The notes below the pieces were generated by a model that did not search any database, had not been told where the DNA came from, and worked only from the letters and a program-made list of their open reading frames with translations. Made by a program: the position numbers and the translations under genes. A DNA stretch of 64,000 nucleotides from Prostheceraeus crozeri. Lineage: Eukaryota > Platyhelminthes > Polycladida > Euryleptidae. Shown here in pieces: positions 33,493 to 45,066 of this stretch (position 1 is the stretch's first letter; each line of letters opens with the position of its first letter). The stretch lies in contig CAJQUW010006859.1 in NCBI GenBank assembly GCA_907163375.1, positions 62,001 through 126,000 on the forward strand, read 5' to 3'.

Positions 33493-33660
33493 AGATGGTA
33501 GGCTAGCTGAGTTGGCTAAGGCTTCATATGTGGGTGCAGAAGGTCCCGGGTTCGAATCTGTCGCCTCGGGAGATACCTGTACTCTCAATTGTGAAGTTCT
33601 TGCCCTAAGTTGGTGAGAGTTGGGTTTGTGAAGTTCTCCTATGACTTCACTTTGGGTGGA
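33493..33660 (+). repeat. SINE-C, tRNA-derived
   Basis: GGCTAGCTGAGTTGGCTAAGG (A box) and, 35 bp on, CCGGGTTCGAATCTGTC (B box GGTTCGAATC), followed by a unique tail (gaagttcttgccctaagttgg, tatgacttcactttgggtgg). The arms do not form a full cloverleaf. Single copy in this window. Confidence 0.65.
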
Positions 33661-34035
33661 GAAGAAATTAGTACATGAAAAACAAAACGACGAAATGTTA
33701 AATAATTGCAGTAATGAGCTTCACTGTTAAAAAGAATCACAACATTGATAAGCAAGTGAAGACAGCAAGCGAGGCGAAGGTGAAGCCTATACTGCTTTAA
33801 GGAGGACCTACATATACATAAGATGGAAAATATAAAAGCTTAAATTCGTCATTGAGTGCATACTTGTACAGTAACTTTAATGGCTAACTGATTCTTTAAT
33901 CAATTGGTCTCTCACTTATTCCAATATCAATGTATTGAATGCCTGAAATACCAAAATTAATTGTTCTTCAGATCTCTTTGAAACAAGATAAATAAATGAA
34001 CCTTGTTTACTCTCGGAAGCACATTAAGCACGAAG

Positions 34036-34212
34036 CCTTTCTTCCATGTGGCCGAGTTGTTATTTATCCCATTCTCATTCTTAGTGTGCTTTGCGTTTGG
34101 GGGACGAATGCAGAGAACACCTATTTTAAAAGTCTTAGGTTTGACCCGACCAAGGTTTGAACCAAGGTCTCCGGGACGCAGAGCGAACACTCTACCACAA
34201 AACCACAGCACC
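34036..34212 (-). repeat. SINE-D, tRNA-derived
   Basis: On the minus strand: gtggtagagtgttcgctctg (A box), then ccttggttcaaaccttggtc (B box GGTTCAAACC), and a tail ending aactcggccacatggaag. A tail fragment of the same family is at 9928-9985. Confidence 0.7.
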
Positions 34213-34455
34213 GTTGTATTCATATATTAGAAGGTTTACTGAAAAGGAATTTGTTCGGAATTCTCATAAAATCGTATCAAACATCTCATCTTTTCCGTGA
34301 TATTGTAAGTCCAACACGTCCATTGAATCGTTCAACAGGAGCTTTTAATTACAGACTTGTTCACTGAACTTCTTGTTTCTATTAACGATCATTGAATCTC
34401 TCTGAATTGCGATTTGAATTCATTGTTTGAAAAAGCAACTATTTGTTCATCTATT

Positions 34456-34618
34456 GCTGGGGATTGGACGGTGCGGACATAGTCAGGCTTTTCTGGAGCG
34501 TTGTAGCACTTATTGTCCGGATGCCCTTCCTGCCTACTTGCAATGACACTTTCGCGGCTCGACCACTAGACTATAAGATCGCTAGTCCAAGCACGTAACC
34601 CCTGTGCCACGGTGACCT
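34456..34618 (-). repeat. SINE-A, minus strand
   Basis: Reverse complement contains ggtcaccgtggcacagg (A box), gtcgagccgcgaaag (B box), gcatccggacaataagtgc and gcctgactatgtccgcacc. Near-complete. Confidence 0.82.
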
Positions 34619-35496
34619 AGGATGGGGCCACGATGATGATTAGTTATCGAATAAAAGGTTGGTAGGATGCACGTCCGATATTTGTGACTGAAAATCTTTG
34701 AGGTATAAATCAATTCACGAAGGGGAATGTAGAGTTTAAGTCAGATTGATGAGTTTCATACATCCTCTCAACAAAAACAATGAGAGTCCTCGCAGTCAAC
34801 AGGAATTCCGATGATGCGGAAAATCCTTCCTTCAACACGCTAGAACTCATTTCACAACCATGAAGCTGAAGTACGCAAAGGAATATATCAATATTGGTAG
34901 ACAGTTTGCAGCATCTGACAAGAATATTGCGATCACAGCCAACTCTGCTCATATTTCTGAATGTTTATGTGAACAACATCTTCATGGATATTCATTCCAT
35001 TTGAAGTGTAAGAGAGACGTTGAGGAGAGGGAATGGAATCATCACGATGCAAGGTAGAGGATTCGGAGTATTATTTGTTGCTTTCTGCATGAGAGCAGTT
35101 TGAGCTGTTCATTGGCAATGAGTCGGACAAATTGAACTGATTACAGGGTTGGTGGAATGTCCAGTTCGATGTTACGTTCTTTATAAATAATTCGTGAATA
35201 ACTTTTGCGCAAGCGTGTGATCTTCTTTATCTTCTGATGTTATTTATTTTTCGCGGACATTTGGTTTCAAAAATGTACGAGTAATCACATTTAATAAAAA
35301 TATCTGACTACCAGAAAAAGCGAAATTGTTTGCGGTGACTTTCATGCGACAAAGTCGGTCATGTCAGCAAATATTACCTCCGATGTATTTCTTGTCCTAC
35401 TCACTGCTGGTGTTTTTGACTTCCTCGATTTCATTATGTTTTGGCTTGAAAATATGCGATGAACACAATGCGGATGGAAATGCAGAAGAATAGGCC
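34619..35496. other. Intron, nothing recognised
   Basis: No supported feature. The short overlapping open frames near 34710-35057 have no resemblance to known proteins. Confidence 0.4.
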
Positions 35497-35523
35497 ACTG
35501 TCTTCTTCTTCTTCCTGTTCCAA

Positions 35524-36255
35524 CTAGTTAGCCGGGTCGGGGGCCTGTGTCATGCTTCTGCAACGTCTTCTGTCGGAGGCATCTCTCTCCTCGAGTCCAA
35601 TTTTGGTCATATTTTCCTGGATATTATCGCGCCAACGCCTACACGGACGTCCTCTCCTTCGGGTTCTTTTCACAACATGAACAGGATTGTCGACTTCCAT
35701 CCTCACGAGGTGTGCATACCATCTCAAGCGTGTTGCTCTTGTCTTTTCGCATATGCTGGCCACTCCAAGCTCCCTTCGGATCTGTTCGCTCGTCAGTCTG
35801 TTTCTTAACGTAACAGCTCTAATCCGTCTCAGCATTTTCATTTCTGTTGTCTCCAGGATCATCGTCTCCTTCTTCCTCATCTCCCCCCCATACATTGCAC
35901 TGATCTCACGACTGTCTTGTAGATCTTGACTTTCAGCTTCCTTGTCAAGCTTCCTCTTGTCCGCTATGACTCCGCTCACTTCTCTTCATTTATTCCACGC
36001 AACTTTAACTCTTGCCCTCACCGCCAACTCTGATAATCCTGTTTCACTCAAGGTCACTCCCAGGTATTTGAAAGTTTCGACTTGCTTTAGCTCTTGTCCA
36101 TCCCTGTCGACAATTCTGGCCTTCCTTTGGTTTCTGCTGCATACCATAATTTCCGTTTTCTGTGTGTTTTCTTTCAGCCCGTGTTTTTCCAATCCATTTT
36201 GCCACTTCAACAATTTTTCTTGCAAGTCTTCTTTTCCTTCAGCCAGGCCACTGTA
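35524..36255 (-). pseudogene. 5'-truncated LINE reverse-transcriptase ORF
   Basis: The minus strand reads SGLAEGKEDLQEKLLKWQN, GLEKHGLKENTQKTEIMVC, ELKQVETFKYLGVTLSETG and VRARVKVAWNK. After a short frame disturbance it continues SGVIADKRKL, MYGGEMRK, MKMLRRIRAVTLRNRL, RLRWYAHLVRM and RRRGRPCRRWRDNIQENM. These are the thumb and C-terminal segments of a common invertebrate LINE reverse transcriptase (FKYLG, RLRWYGH, GRP..RW). The palm with YADD has been lost: homology starts just after it. A (GAA)n run follows the stop at 35497-35520, the likely 3' tail. Confidence 0.8.
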
Positions 36256-37454
36256 AGATACCTAAATGTATAATAATGGAAATCTTGGTCTTAAATAATA
36301 ACTATACGTTTATTATCTTATATAAAATGCATTTACGGCTTCTGTCATTTGGACGATTCAACTATCGAGGTTGATTTTTTATTTAAGTTTATTGTGAAAT
36401 TCTGTTGTCAAAGTGCATTTTTCCTAATCGAAGAATCACATTGTATATATTTACTAAAATTAAATCTTAAATGTTTATGGAAAAAACAAAGGATCATTGG
36501 ATTTTCAAGCGTCTATTTATTTATACGAATCCTGCAAAATTTCCTGCATGGATGGAAAATTTTCATCAGATGGAAATTCGTTGAAATGAAGCTACTAAAT
36601 GTCATTAACAAGTAATTAGTGGTTTTAATGTTCTAATTTAATCCAAGAACTTTATTAAGAAGTAAAAGTCCAAGAAGTAAAGTGATACAAAGAAATTGAA
36701 TTTAGTAAATGCAAGGATACAGTGTCAAGTGAAGACTTGCCCGATTCTTATGTCTCCGACTGATAGCTGACGTATGATAGCTACTTATTTTAATAGTGAT
36801 TTGTTTACGACATTTTTATCAAAGATCTGTTTGTGATCTTCCGATATTTCTAAAAATATTTTCAATATGACACGTCTGATACTCAGGCAGGGACAAGCAT
36901 GGGAACTCAACAGCAATAATCAATTTTTGAAGGACGTGAATTATGCCGAAAACCTTGTCGATTATTAGCTTATTTATTAGACGTTTGAAATTCCCCAATA
37001 AGGCTCTGCCAAAAACACGGGATCGGTTCATACACAAGTCACGCAAAGACATTATCTAAGCGCTCTGCATATCATTCGAACAGTCTTTCACGCACATGCA
37101 AAAATAGTCCTTTCAATTCCAAAAAGGTAAGAGATTGTTTCATGAGTGAGTTTATACAGTAATTCCTTATTTCTGATTGTATGGGAGGAAAGCAAATTTC
37201 ATCATGTGAACATTGTTTTTGATACATTATTTCTCAGAGCAAAAAAAGGAACTTTTGACAAAATCTTCTGGCACTGTGTTCTCCGTTGCACAATGGTTAA
37301 TGAGATGGCATCTTGATGGTGTAGTCGTGTTGTGTGAGGTCATGTGGTCGAGCGCTGCATCACTGCAACTAATGTCTGACCGTCTAAACCTCCTCCTAAA
37401 GGGCTGGTAGCAGTGACGCATCGCTTCATAACTTCTTCCGTAGTAATGGATAAC
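36256..37454. other. Intron, nothing recognised
   Basis: AT-rich. A weak tRNA-like segment near 37281-37370 (ttgcacaatggttaa ... tggtcgagcgc) could be a decayed SINE-A head. Confidence 0.35.
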
Positions 37455-37540
37455 CCCTTCTGCTCCTCGAACGGCTAACGTCTGAGTACTGGGTTCGAGT
37501 CCCAGCCCTGGCAAGCCATTATTCATGGTGGCGACAGGAG
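37455..37540 (+). repeat. tRNA-like SINE head
   Basis: ttctgctcctcgaacggctaa (A-box-like), then actgggttcgagtcccagcc, whose GGTTCGAGTCC is an exact B box with a pairing T-stem (ctggg/cccag). The remaining arms are not tRNA-like. Confidence 0.5.
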
Positions 37541-37599
37541 CAAGGCGCATAGAAATTTCGTTGTGACCTCGTGAAAGCCAGATGCATTGAATAATTGTG

Positions 37600-38290
37600 A
37601 AATCCATACACCATATATCTTCTAATTTACGCCGGATCTCTAACAGACGCCGAGACAAAATGATAATAAATAAATAGACGCCGGGTCTGCAACAGATATC
37701 CGATTTTGAGGCTTCGATACGCCTACGCATGGACTGGTCTACACGAGAACAATAGTCTGCAATACATTCTCTGACCTTAACTAAGTGTTTGCATCATTGG
37801 TTTGCATGGATTCAGTTTTTTTTTCTGATTGGATTTACGATTGAACGGTGAGAAACAAGGCTACGGTACGATATTGTTTCAATCGCTACCCGTTGATATG
37901 GATTTAATACCTAGTGTACATTGGCAATAGACAATAGTTGGTGTGATATTGATGAAAGTAATTAAACGATTTCTATTGCACTGACTTGTAGAAGCTTGTT
38001 TTTCTTACAATAGTTTTACTGGAGCATTTTTAATTGAGGCAAAAAGCAAGATACCGTTATGCAGAGGCAATAATCTTCATGTTGATTACAGTACTGTGTA
38101 CGTATATAACAATGCTAATAATAAGACCCACTTAATGTATAGCCTACAGTTAATATTTTAAGATCCTTAAATATAAGAAAACAATGTTTTGTCACTGACA
38201 TGAATTAATAAACGCCAAGTCTCTATTAAGCACCTGGCAAAAATCATGGCGAAAAAATAAACGCCGGGGGGCGTTTAACAGAATATATAC
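37600..38290. mobile_element. Probable AAACGCC-type element, boundaries uncertain
   Basis: Contains acgccgg repeats (agacgccgagac, atagacgccgggtc, taaacgccggggggcgttta), and its right end gggcgtttaacagaatatat resembles the right end of 15113-15727. The left limit cannot be placed. Confidence 0.35.
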
Positions 38291-38429
38291 GATAACAGTT
38301 GCTATAGTCGTCACGTGTTTGTGCCACTTCGGTGGCACGAGGTGCTTGTTGGCTACAGTGTCTGGAGGCATATCCTACTGCTAATATACTGGCGGTGAAG
38401 TGATTGGTGTGAGCTGATCGATTTAATAT

Positions 38430-38860
38430 GTGGTGTTCAGTGTGGTTTTATATGGCTGTGAGAGCTGGACCCTCAAGCGACTTGACGAGAAGCACCTCGA
38501 TTTGTTCGAACTTAGGGCATGGAGGCACACGTCAAGAATCAGTCGGACAGAACATCGAACTGACGAATATGTGAGAGGAAAGTTAGTGTCGCAGAAGATT
38601 AGAGCCTGCTAACTTCTCTGCGAAAACGAAGGCTCGCTAAATCCGCTCGGAAGTCATTTCCAGCCATCTGCGATGGTATGGCCACATTCTGAGAATAGAT
38701 GACTGGACGAAGAAATGGTTCTAAATTGAGGTCGAGATAATTAGATTAAGAGGAAAACCAAGGAAAACATGCTCCAAGGTCGTCTCCAATGATCCTCGTG
38801 TTCTGAGCCAAACTGATCTACGATCGGTAGGAGTGGAGTAACGCCAACCGAAGGCAATAA
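38430..38860 (+). pseudogene. LINE ORF2 C-terminal fragment
   Basis: Reads VVLYGCESWTLKRLDEKHLD, FELRAWRH, RISRTEHRTDEYVRGK. Further on, in shifted frames, come FQPSAMVWPHSENR (compare RLRWFGHILR), RGKPRKTCSKVVSNDLRVL-like and TDLRSVGVE. 'LYGCE.WTL.......L..FE...WR..LRI.W..H..NE.V' is a standard LINE ORF2 block. Several frameshifts. Confidence 0.7.
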
Positions 38861-39150
38861 CCGTCTGACACCGTTCAATCTGAAGAAGGACATAAAATGG
38901 GAAATAATGAAAACGATTCATTGTGAGTAAGTACCCGCTAAGATGAAGAATGACCATATCATTCTCGCAGCAGAAGAATGCTAACTTGATGAATTCTGAA
39001 TGGTAGCTATCATCAACCTTTCACAGGCACCAGACTTCTGAGATTCAGACAATTATTAATCTGTGCAATTGGATAAATGGATGAATCTCGTTGTTCAATT
39101 GGATTGTAATAATTTAAATCATTCAATTTGTTAACTTTTCTCCAAACAAC

Positions 39151-39500
39151 TTGCTCACAAAATCAATAAAATTAATAAATCAATGGCCTTCAATACTTGG
39201 AAAAGTCCGCAACAAAGATTCCACCATGTTCGAAGAGTCCTCGTCAGTCGTCTATGAATACCATTGTGAACGATGTCCCAATCGTTGCATCGGAGAAACT
39301 CGACGACAATTACAAAAAAGAGTCCGAGAGCATAATACAGGAAACCCAGCATCAGAAATTTTCATGCATATCCATCCACCCAATGACAAAAACTTCAAAA
39401 TACTAACAAAAAATAAAACACACAAGAATAGCAGAATCAGTCATCATAAAATGACGCCAAAACCTCAATCAAACATCATCCGAAATTTTTCATCTATTGT
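39151..39500 (+). pseudogene. Penelope-like GIY-YIG endonuclease fragment
   Basis: The reading frame has SSSVVYEYHCERCPNRCIGE, then TRRQLQKRVREHNTGNPASE. Penelope-like retroelements carry a C-terminal GIY-YIG nuclease in which a VVY.Y.C..C...YIGET...L..R..EH pattern recurs. Here the second motif is CIG, and Arg of R(Q)LQKR is retained. No upstream reverse transcriptase. The fragment stops where the Tc1 element starts, so the Tc1 element probably inserted in or beside it. Confidence 0.72.
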
Positions 39501-39501
39501 A

Positions 39502-41151
39502 CAGATTGTTTCATAAAAAATGGATCACCCTTAAACATCGCCTTAACTTCAACTTTGTCTAACTCCGCCAAACTTGAACGAATTTCTCTGAAATGTGGAA
39601 GATATGTCAGTTGTGCTTACTAATATCATTGTTGGAAATTTCAAGCATGAATATTGAGTTGTTTTCCTGTTATAGATAAAAAAGTAGTAGATAATTTGAT
39701 CTTCATTTAGCAATGTTACACAAAATCATACCTCACTCTTATAAAATTACATTTGTTTCCTTTGTTATGTAATATGTTGTTCTACAAGCCAATAGCTATC
39801 AAGCAAAACAAAAATAAAGAAAATCGGTCAATCAGAGCCAGTATAGCACCATTATTCATCAACAATAATGTAACTGCTACATGTGATTAACTGGACTTCA
39901 TGTCATGTTCCATAGCTCTTCGTTGCGTTGGTGTGGTTGCACTCCTGATTGCTTTCAGCTAGAATATCTATCTCTTACCGGCTGAAAAACAATACAAAGC
40001 ACAAATGAACAATACGTGACGCTTTCAACATAAGGCAAAAGTGTCAGCTTGCTACATAGAACTATGGGTTTGTTGCGAGCTACAAGCAAGCGGACCTAAA
40101 TGTCCCCTACACAAATGCGCAATCGATGGCATAATGATTGATATTCGACTCTGTCGTAAAGAGGGCTCTGGCGTCCACGCAAACATCCACGTAGAGAGAC
40201 CGCCTAATTTTGAGATTGTTAGTTGATCCAAGTCTCGTTAACTTTGAGATGGCTGCCACTAGTCTGTCTATTTCTATGTCCACTAAGAAGTAGAAGACTT
40301 ATTGAGTCGAATTTCAAGAGCTGTAAGAGGCCCCCCTCTCATTATCAATTATCAGATCAGCATACAAAAAGACGTTCAGATGGGCAGATGATTCATAGTC
40401 ACTGGGAAATAAAAAGGATAGGGTTGTCTGGTCTGTGACGGCATCAGTCGTCTGAAGGATAGTGATGGTCGATTGAGATATGACTAAATCTGATCACGAA
40501 TATTCCGAGACATTTACATTTCGTCCCCGGGTACAAGGTGGTGCGACTCTTCTGATTTGGGCTGGCATTTGGACCAATGGCCGCTCTGAACTTCATATAC
40601 AGCAAGGAACCATGAATTCTGAACGCTATGTGAATGTTTTACGAATGAACATTGGCCAAATGACAGATCAACTTGGTGATCCATCGACTTGGTTATTTAT
40701 GGATGATAATGCTACGTGTCACAGGAGTAGTAGAGTCAACTTATGCAAGTCTCAATTAGGATTTAGGACATTATCTTGGCCAGCTCGTCCTCCTGATCTG
40801 AATCCCATAGAAAATGTATGGAGTATTCTAAAACGTAACGTTCGTCGTTCACTGCTACCTACAGATGGCGTATCACAACTTACGTGACTGTTAAAAAGAG
40901 AGTGGAGAAAGATAGATCAGTGAAAAATCAACGATATCATCGAATCAATGCCTAGACGAATTGGTAATGTCATTGACAATAAGGGTAGGGCCACAAAATA
41001 TTAGCTTCTTAAGAACCGTTACTGTATCATAGCTTATCAGATTATATAAGGACATTCAATATATATATATTAAGGAATAAGCTTTATGTTAGCTTATATG
41101 TTTTATTATCTTCAAATTTTTAGGATGATCCACTTTTTATGAAACGGACTG
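39502..41151 (+). mobile_element. Tc1/mariner element with both terminal repeats
   Basis: The left end CAGATTGTTTCATAAAAAAT and right end, read in reverse complement as CAGTCCGTTTCATAAAAAGT, continue as GGATCA(C/T)CC. Each is preceded by TA (39500-39501 and 41152-41153), the expected TA target duplication. Length 1650 bp is typical of Tc1. The subterminal cttcaactttgtctaactcc and gccaaacttgaacgaattt is also shared by many Tc1 elements. Inside is a broken transposase (next entry). Confidence 0.85.
40434..41003 (+). pseudogene. DD34E transposase (Tc1 type), C-terminal half, frameshifted
   Basis: The main frame from 40480 reads RPRVQGGATLLIWAGIWTNG, WLFMDDNATCHRS and LSWPARPPDLNPIENVWSIL. The second catalytic Asp (of FMDDNA) and the Glu of PIENVW are separated by 34 residues, which makes it a Tc1-type DD34E enzyme. 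The first catalytic Asp block lies just upstream in another frame (CDGISRLKDSDGRLR, corresponding to FSDESRF...). A stop at about 40885 and others after it interrupt the C-terminus (RRIGNVIDNKGRATKY). Inactive. Confidence 0.9.
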
Positions 41152-41221
41152 TAGTTGATGGCCAATTCTTTTTCTTCGCTTGCTGAGAGACATTTCTTCG
41201 TCAATCTTAATGCGGCTCATT

Positions 41222-41741
41222 CACAGAATTAGACAGGTCGTCTCTTCTTCCGTTTGACTAGAATGGAAGCATTGGAACATGTAACGTTATTGAAATGGCA
41301 CAATCTCCTGACTAAATACCATAGCAATCGAACAATGAGCAGCCAGTTCAACATTAAACACGCCAAATTGTGCAAAGTTTCAGTGACTGTTATCAACCGG
41401 ATCACACAGCAAAGAGACAGACGATGTCAAGTTCTACAGAGAAGTTTGTGAACGTTTTTTCTTGCGCCTGCTAACTTTTTCTAAAATGATCGGAGGGCCC
41501 AACATTATCGAGAAAACTTTTGCGCAATGACCTGAATACTTCGAATCTGAAGGAACCGTGGCGATCGGAGCATTTTGAAGGAATTCAGAGCAATCCGCAA
41601 GCGACGCACGACAATTTTTCCTGTCTCTACAAGGTATTAAAGATTTCTTTTTGCCCACTTAATAAGTTCCTGCATGTGCCATCTGTTTGAATCAGTTTGC
41701 ACTTCTATCAAAGTGATACGATTAAACAATCCAATTCTGTG
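41222..41741 (+). mobile_element. hAT-like MITE family 1, intact copy
   Basis: Left end CACAGAATTAGACAGGTCG, right end ACAATCCAATTCTGTG (reverse complement CACAGAATTGGATTGT), giving inverted repeats of about 11 bp. It is flanked by ggctcatt on both sides (41214-41221 and 41742-41749), a perfect 8-bp duplication. 520 bp with no transposase. Reference copy for the interrupted ones at 6488, 16870 and 18970. Confidence 0.93.
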
Positions 41742-41867
41742 GGCTCATTCGATTTCTATGCCAACTGACAGACAATCTTGTCGATTTTAATTTATGCTCT
41801 TGCCATGCGACTGTCCGGTCTGTTTTTTTGAATGTGCTCATCATCGATTTCATGTCCAAATACTGAA

Positions 41868-42110
41868 TATCTAAAGAGGCAATACAAGTCACCAACACCC
41901 TTGATACCCCGACCGCACTCGTCCGACCTAGGAATCGAACCAAAGTCCGCGGTGGAGACGAGCTCGCACCTTCTTCACTAGGCCAAGCTGACGGTTCAAA
42001 AGGAATGCGAGTGAAAGCAGAAGTCATCTCTAAGTGATATCGATAGCATATTGTCCCATTACTGTTGACAGAACGCTACCAGCGCTCATATTGTAGCGAG
42101 ACAGCATATC
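41868..42110 (-). repeat. SINE-B, minus strand
   Basis: Reverse complement has gcttggcctagtgaagaagg (A box), actttggttcgattcctagg (B box) and the ggtatcaagggtgttggtga tail. The leader (acaatatgagcgctgg, gttctgtcaacagtaatggg) is best preserved in this copy. Confidence 0.85.
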
Positions 42111-43325
42111 ATCGTGTCATACGACTGCGTCATGTATTGACTTGATAGTTAACTACAACAGACCTTTGTTGTCAATGTCCAAATATTGTACATTAATCCT
42201 GTCTGTTTGTTGGAGTATCGCCACCGATGATGGATACCACGGAAACCAGTATGGCAATAAATCGCACTCGTGCAAACATTTTAGGGCTTGTATCAATTTT
42301 TCTCCTTGCAATCAATCAATTGCATTGAAGTTTTTCAAAATCCTGATGAAAATCTTCGTGTCATATTCGAATATCACAATTTTCCATATCGATCATGTCC
42401 GTGATAAGATAACAAGAGATAAGATCTGACCCTGAAGTTGCTTTCTCATGCCAAGTCACAAACTTGACGTACAGATTGTTTAATTTACTGAATGACTCTG
42501 ACCACTGACTATCTTTAGTTTGTAAAGTGAAATCGGTCAGCGATCATCTGCTACAATAGAACAATGGCTGTGTTACCTTTGAGAATATGGAAATTATCAA
42601 TGACGCAAGTAATTTAATCGCTTGCATAGAACGGGACTAAATTGAGCAAGTAATTCAAAAGCACGTCTGTTTCAAACTTGATTACTGCTACGAAGGCGTC
42701 TTATTGAATTATCTGAAGAATGCGATGGGAAGGAGTCATTATTCTATCAGTTTCAACTTGTAGAAAGCATGGAATTGATTATGTGATTTATGTCTCATTT
42801 GACTTTGCATTCTGATATGTTTGACTTCAGCAGACAAGAAGTTATTCAATCAATTCGGGAATCATTTGATTGAAGTTACTGAACACTTTCCTCTGCATTG
42901 CAACAATCAAGTTTTTCTCTTTGCTTCTGAAGCTGCGTTCAGTTTGGATTATTCGCGATTCTAAGGCTTTTGTTGATGAAATAAAGAGAAAGATTCCATC
43001 ACTTTCCTGAACCCGTGAAATCGGGGAATTAGCTGAAGTATGAACTGAACTTTTTCTTCATTCGTTTGTTGTCTCAAAGCCGGGATCGTAAGTGAGTCGT
43101 AAGGAATGTAGGTGGTGTAGGTGTCGTAGGGAATCAAGGTATACACAGCCTAAACGTTTGATTCACAAGCCTTAGCCCGAAACGATTTTAGCCATCGATT
43201 AAAAAGCAATTATTCGGTGAATCATAATCTCACTTTTAAGTCTATTTTATGGGCTTATAGAATTTTACATGCAAAGTAGAAGTTTTCCGCTCGAAAATGT
43301 GTCAGCTGAATTAATTCTCATGTGT
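42111..43325. other. Intron, nothing recognised
   Basis: No supported coding or repeat feature. Confidence 0.4.
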
Positions 43326-43510
43326 CAAGGCATAGTCTCAGTGGCTAAATGCTTGTCCTAATGAGTAGTCACCTGTTGGTCTAGAGGTCGAGCCCCGACG
43401 TCGTCATGGGAAGTCGACTGGAATGCATCGGAGCTAAAGGTATCACAGCGCTTCAGTTTGAAAAGTCTGTACGGTTCAAGTCTCCAGTGGGGAGTAGTGA
43501 CTTTTAAGCT
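43326..43510 (+). repeat. SINE-A, plus strand
   Basis: tagtctcagtggctaaatgc (A box), gaggtcgagccccgacg (B box), then a tail with atcggagctaaaggtatcac and aaaagtctgtacggttcaag, ending gggagtagtgac. Confidence 0.78.
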
Positions 43511-43680
43511 CCCTTTTACAGTTTTTGTTTAGTACACGCTGTCAACAGTACCAGAACCCCATGTCGCACGCATTCCCAGCAATCACAAAGGAGGAAATCT
43601 TTGCCATATTTGAAAATAATAATAATAAAATATATTTGCTGGAAATCACAAAGATATTTCAAGAGAATTAATGAATGTTT

Positions 43681-43862
43681 TAACGTCACAACTCTCTCCC
43701 TCACTGAGGGGGGGGGCTTGGACGGTGCTGACATAGTCAGACTATTCTGAAGCGCTGTGGTACTTTTACTCCGGATGCCCTTCCTGCCGACTTCCAATGA
43801 CACTCTCGGGGCTCGACCTCTGAACCAGAAGATCGCACGGTCAAGCACCGGAGACCACGGAG
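43681..43862 (-). repeat. SINE-A, minus strand
   Basis: Reverse complement: ggtctccggtgcttgaccg (A box partly deleted), agaggtcgagccccgagag (B box), gcatccggagtaaaagtac, agtctgactatgtcagcacc. It forms an inverted pair with the plus copy 170 bp away. Confidence 0.82.
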
Positions 43863-44441
43863 ACCACACTGCACTGAAAATGTCCTCAAATGAAAGCCAT
43901 TCAACGCCTAATAACGAGATACGCAGAAAAATAAGTTTTAAACTGAAATGTACAAGTGACAGAAGAGCTTCCAAATGTCTTTATGTTGATAATAAGAAGT
44001 AATGGAAGATTTAAAGTCATTCCTGACCAGTCCACCCTGATAATGGATCTTTGTGCTAGCTAAAGTCAGACAAACCCGGCCCATATTTCTGAAGTCTAGA
44101 TAGATTCGAGTACATATGCACGCATCATCCATTCTTCTTGGATGCTAAAATTCTAAATACAAATAGACTTAGGATAACGTACAAGAACTCCAAGTCCAAA
44201 GAGCAAACAGTGTTTCAATTCATTTCAAACACAAATGCAGAAGTATTTGTTTCATATCTGGTTTCATATGGATTTCATTTAGATTTAGTTTTTTACTATT
44301 CATTTCCACATTTTCATTATTCCTGTTCGTCAGACGTCTGGTCACTGCCGATAAAATGCCATTTAAACGAGTCGGACAGTAGAACGAAGAAGGAATGCCT
44401 TCACGACGCCTATTTATTTCTGGTGTGCAAGAATCAGTGAC

Positions 44442-45057
44442 TCTGAAGATAAAGATGATCGTCCAATTCATTAATCCAAAACAATACCCAGTAACAATAA
44501 ACACCAAAATCAAAACAATGTAATATGGAAGTAATGCACGAGCGCTTTCGTGGTCTCTATTCATGTGCAACGACCAAGTGAAATGAAATGCAACAACTAG
44601 GGACCACAACAACAACAGTTGGCTTCTTACATGTAATTCATCAACTCGAAATACATCCTCATCTATTTGTAGACACGCAGTTCAATGTGATTCATTTGTT
44701 GGAAATACGTTTTCATCATGTTTTTCGAGTTTTTGTTCTTCCAATCAAAGTGATAAGTTGCGCATTCTGGAAGCTTTGTTCATTCTTGGACGCAAGCCTG
44801 GACTTTGTGTCCAGGAGTTCGTCTACACCCTGCTGTTACCGTGGTGATTGACAGTTCATTAGTACCGTTTTGAGTTGTGTTCCCAGTTTTCCCTAGTGGT
44901 TGCATTTCATTTCACTTGGTCGTTGCACATGAATAGAGACCACGAAAGCGCTCGTGCATTGCTTTCATATTACATTGTTTTGATTTTGGTGTTTATTGTT
45001 ATTGGGTATTGTTTTGGATTAAAGAATTGGGCGACTATCTTTATCTTCAAATATATT
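44442..45057. repeat. Inverted duplication encoding a membrane-like peptide
   Basis: Left arm 44442-44604 and right arm 44893-45057 are reverse complements at about 95% identity across a 290-bp spacer. Read away from the spacer, each arm encodes LVVAFHFTWSLHMNRDHESA then YYIVLILVFIV.GYCFGL, a hydrophobic stretch long enough for a transmembrane helix. The arms differ mainly by substitutions, some amino-acid changing (P/S, T/I, M/K), with no frameshift. No start, splice sites or homologue recognised; it may be two copies of an exon or of an element ORF. Confidence 0.8.
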
Positions 45058-45066
45058 GGCTATCAC

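Noticed and set aside
33493..33570. Possible functional tRNA gene
   Set aside because: A and B boxes are good, but the acceptor and anticodon arms do not pair and a SINE-like tail follows.
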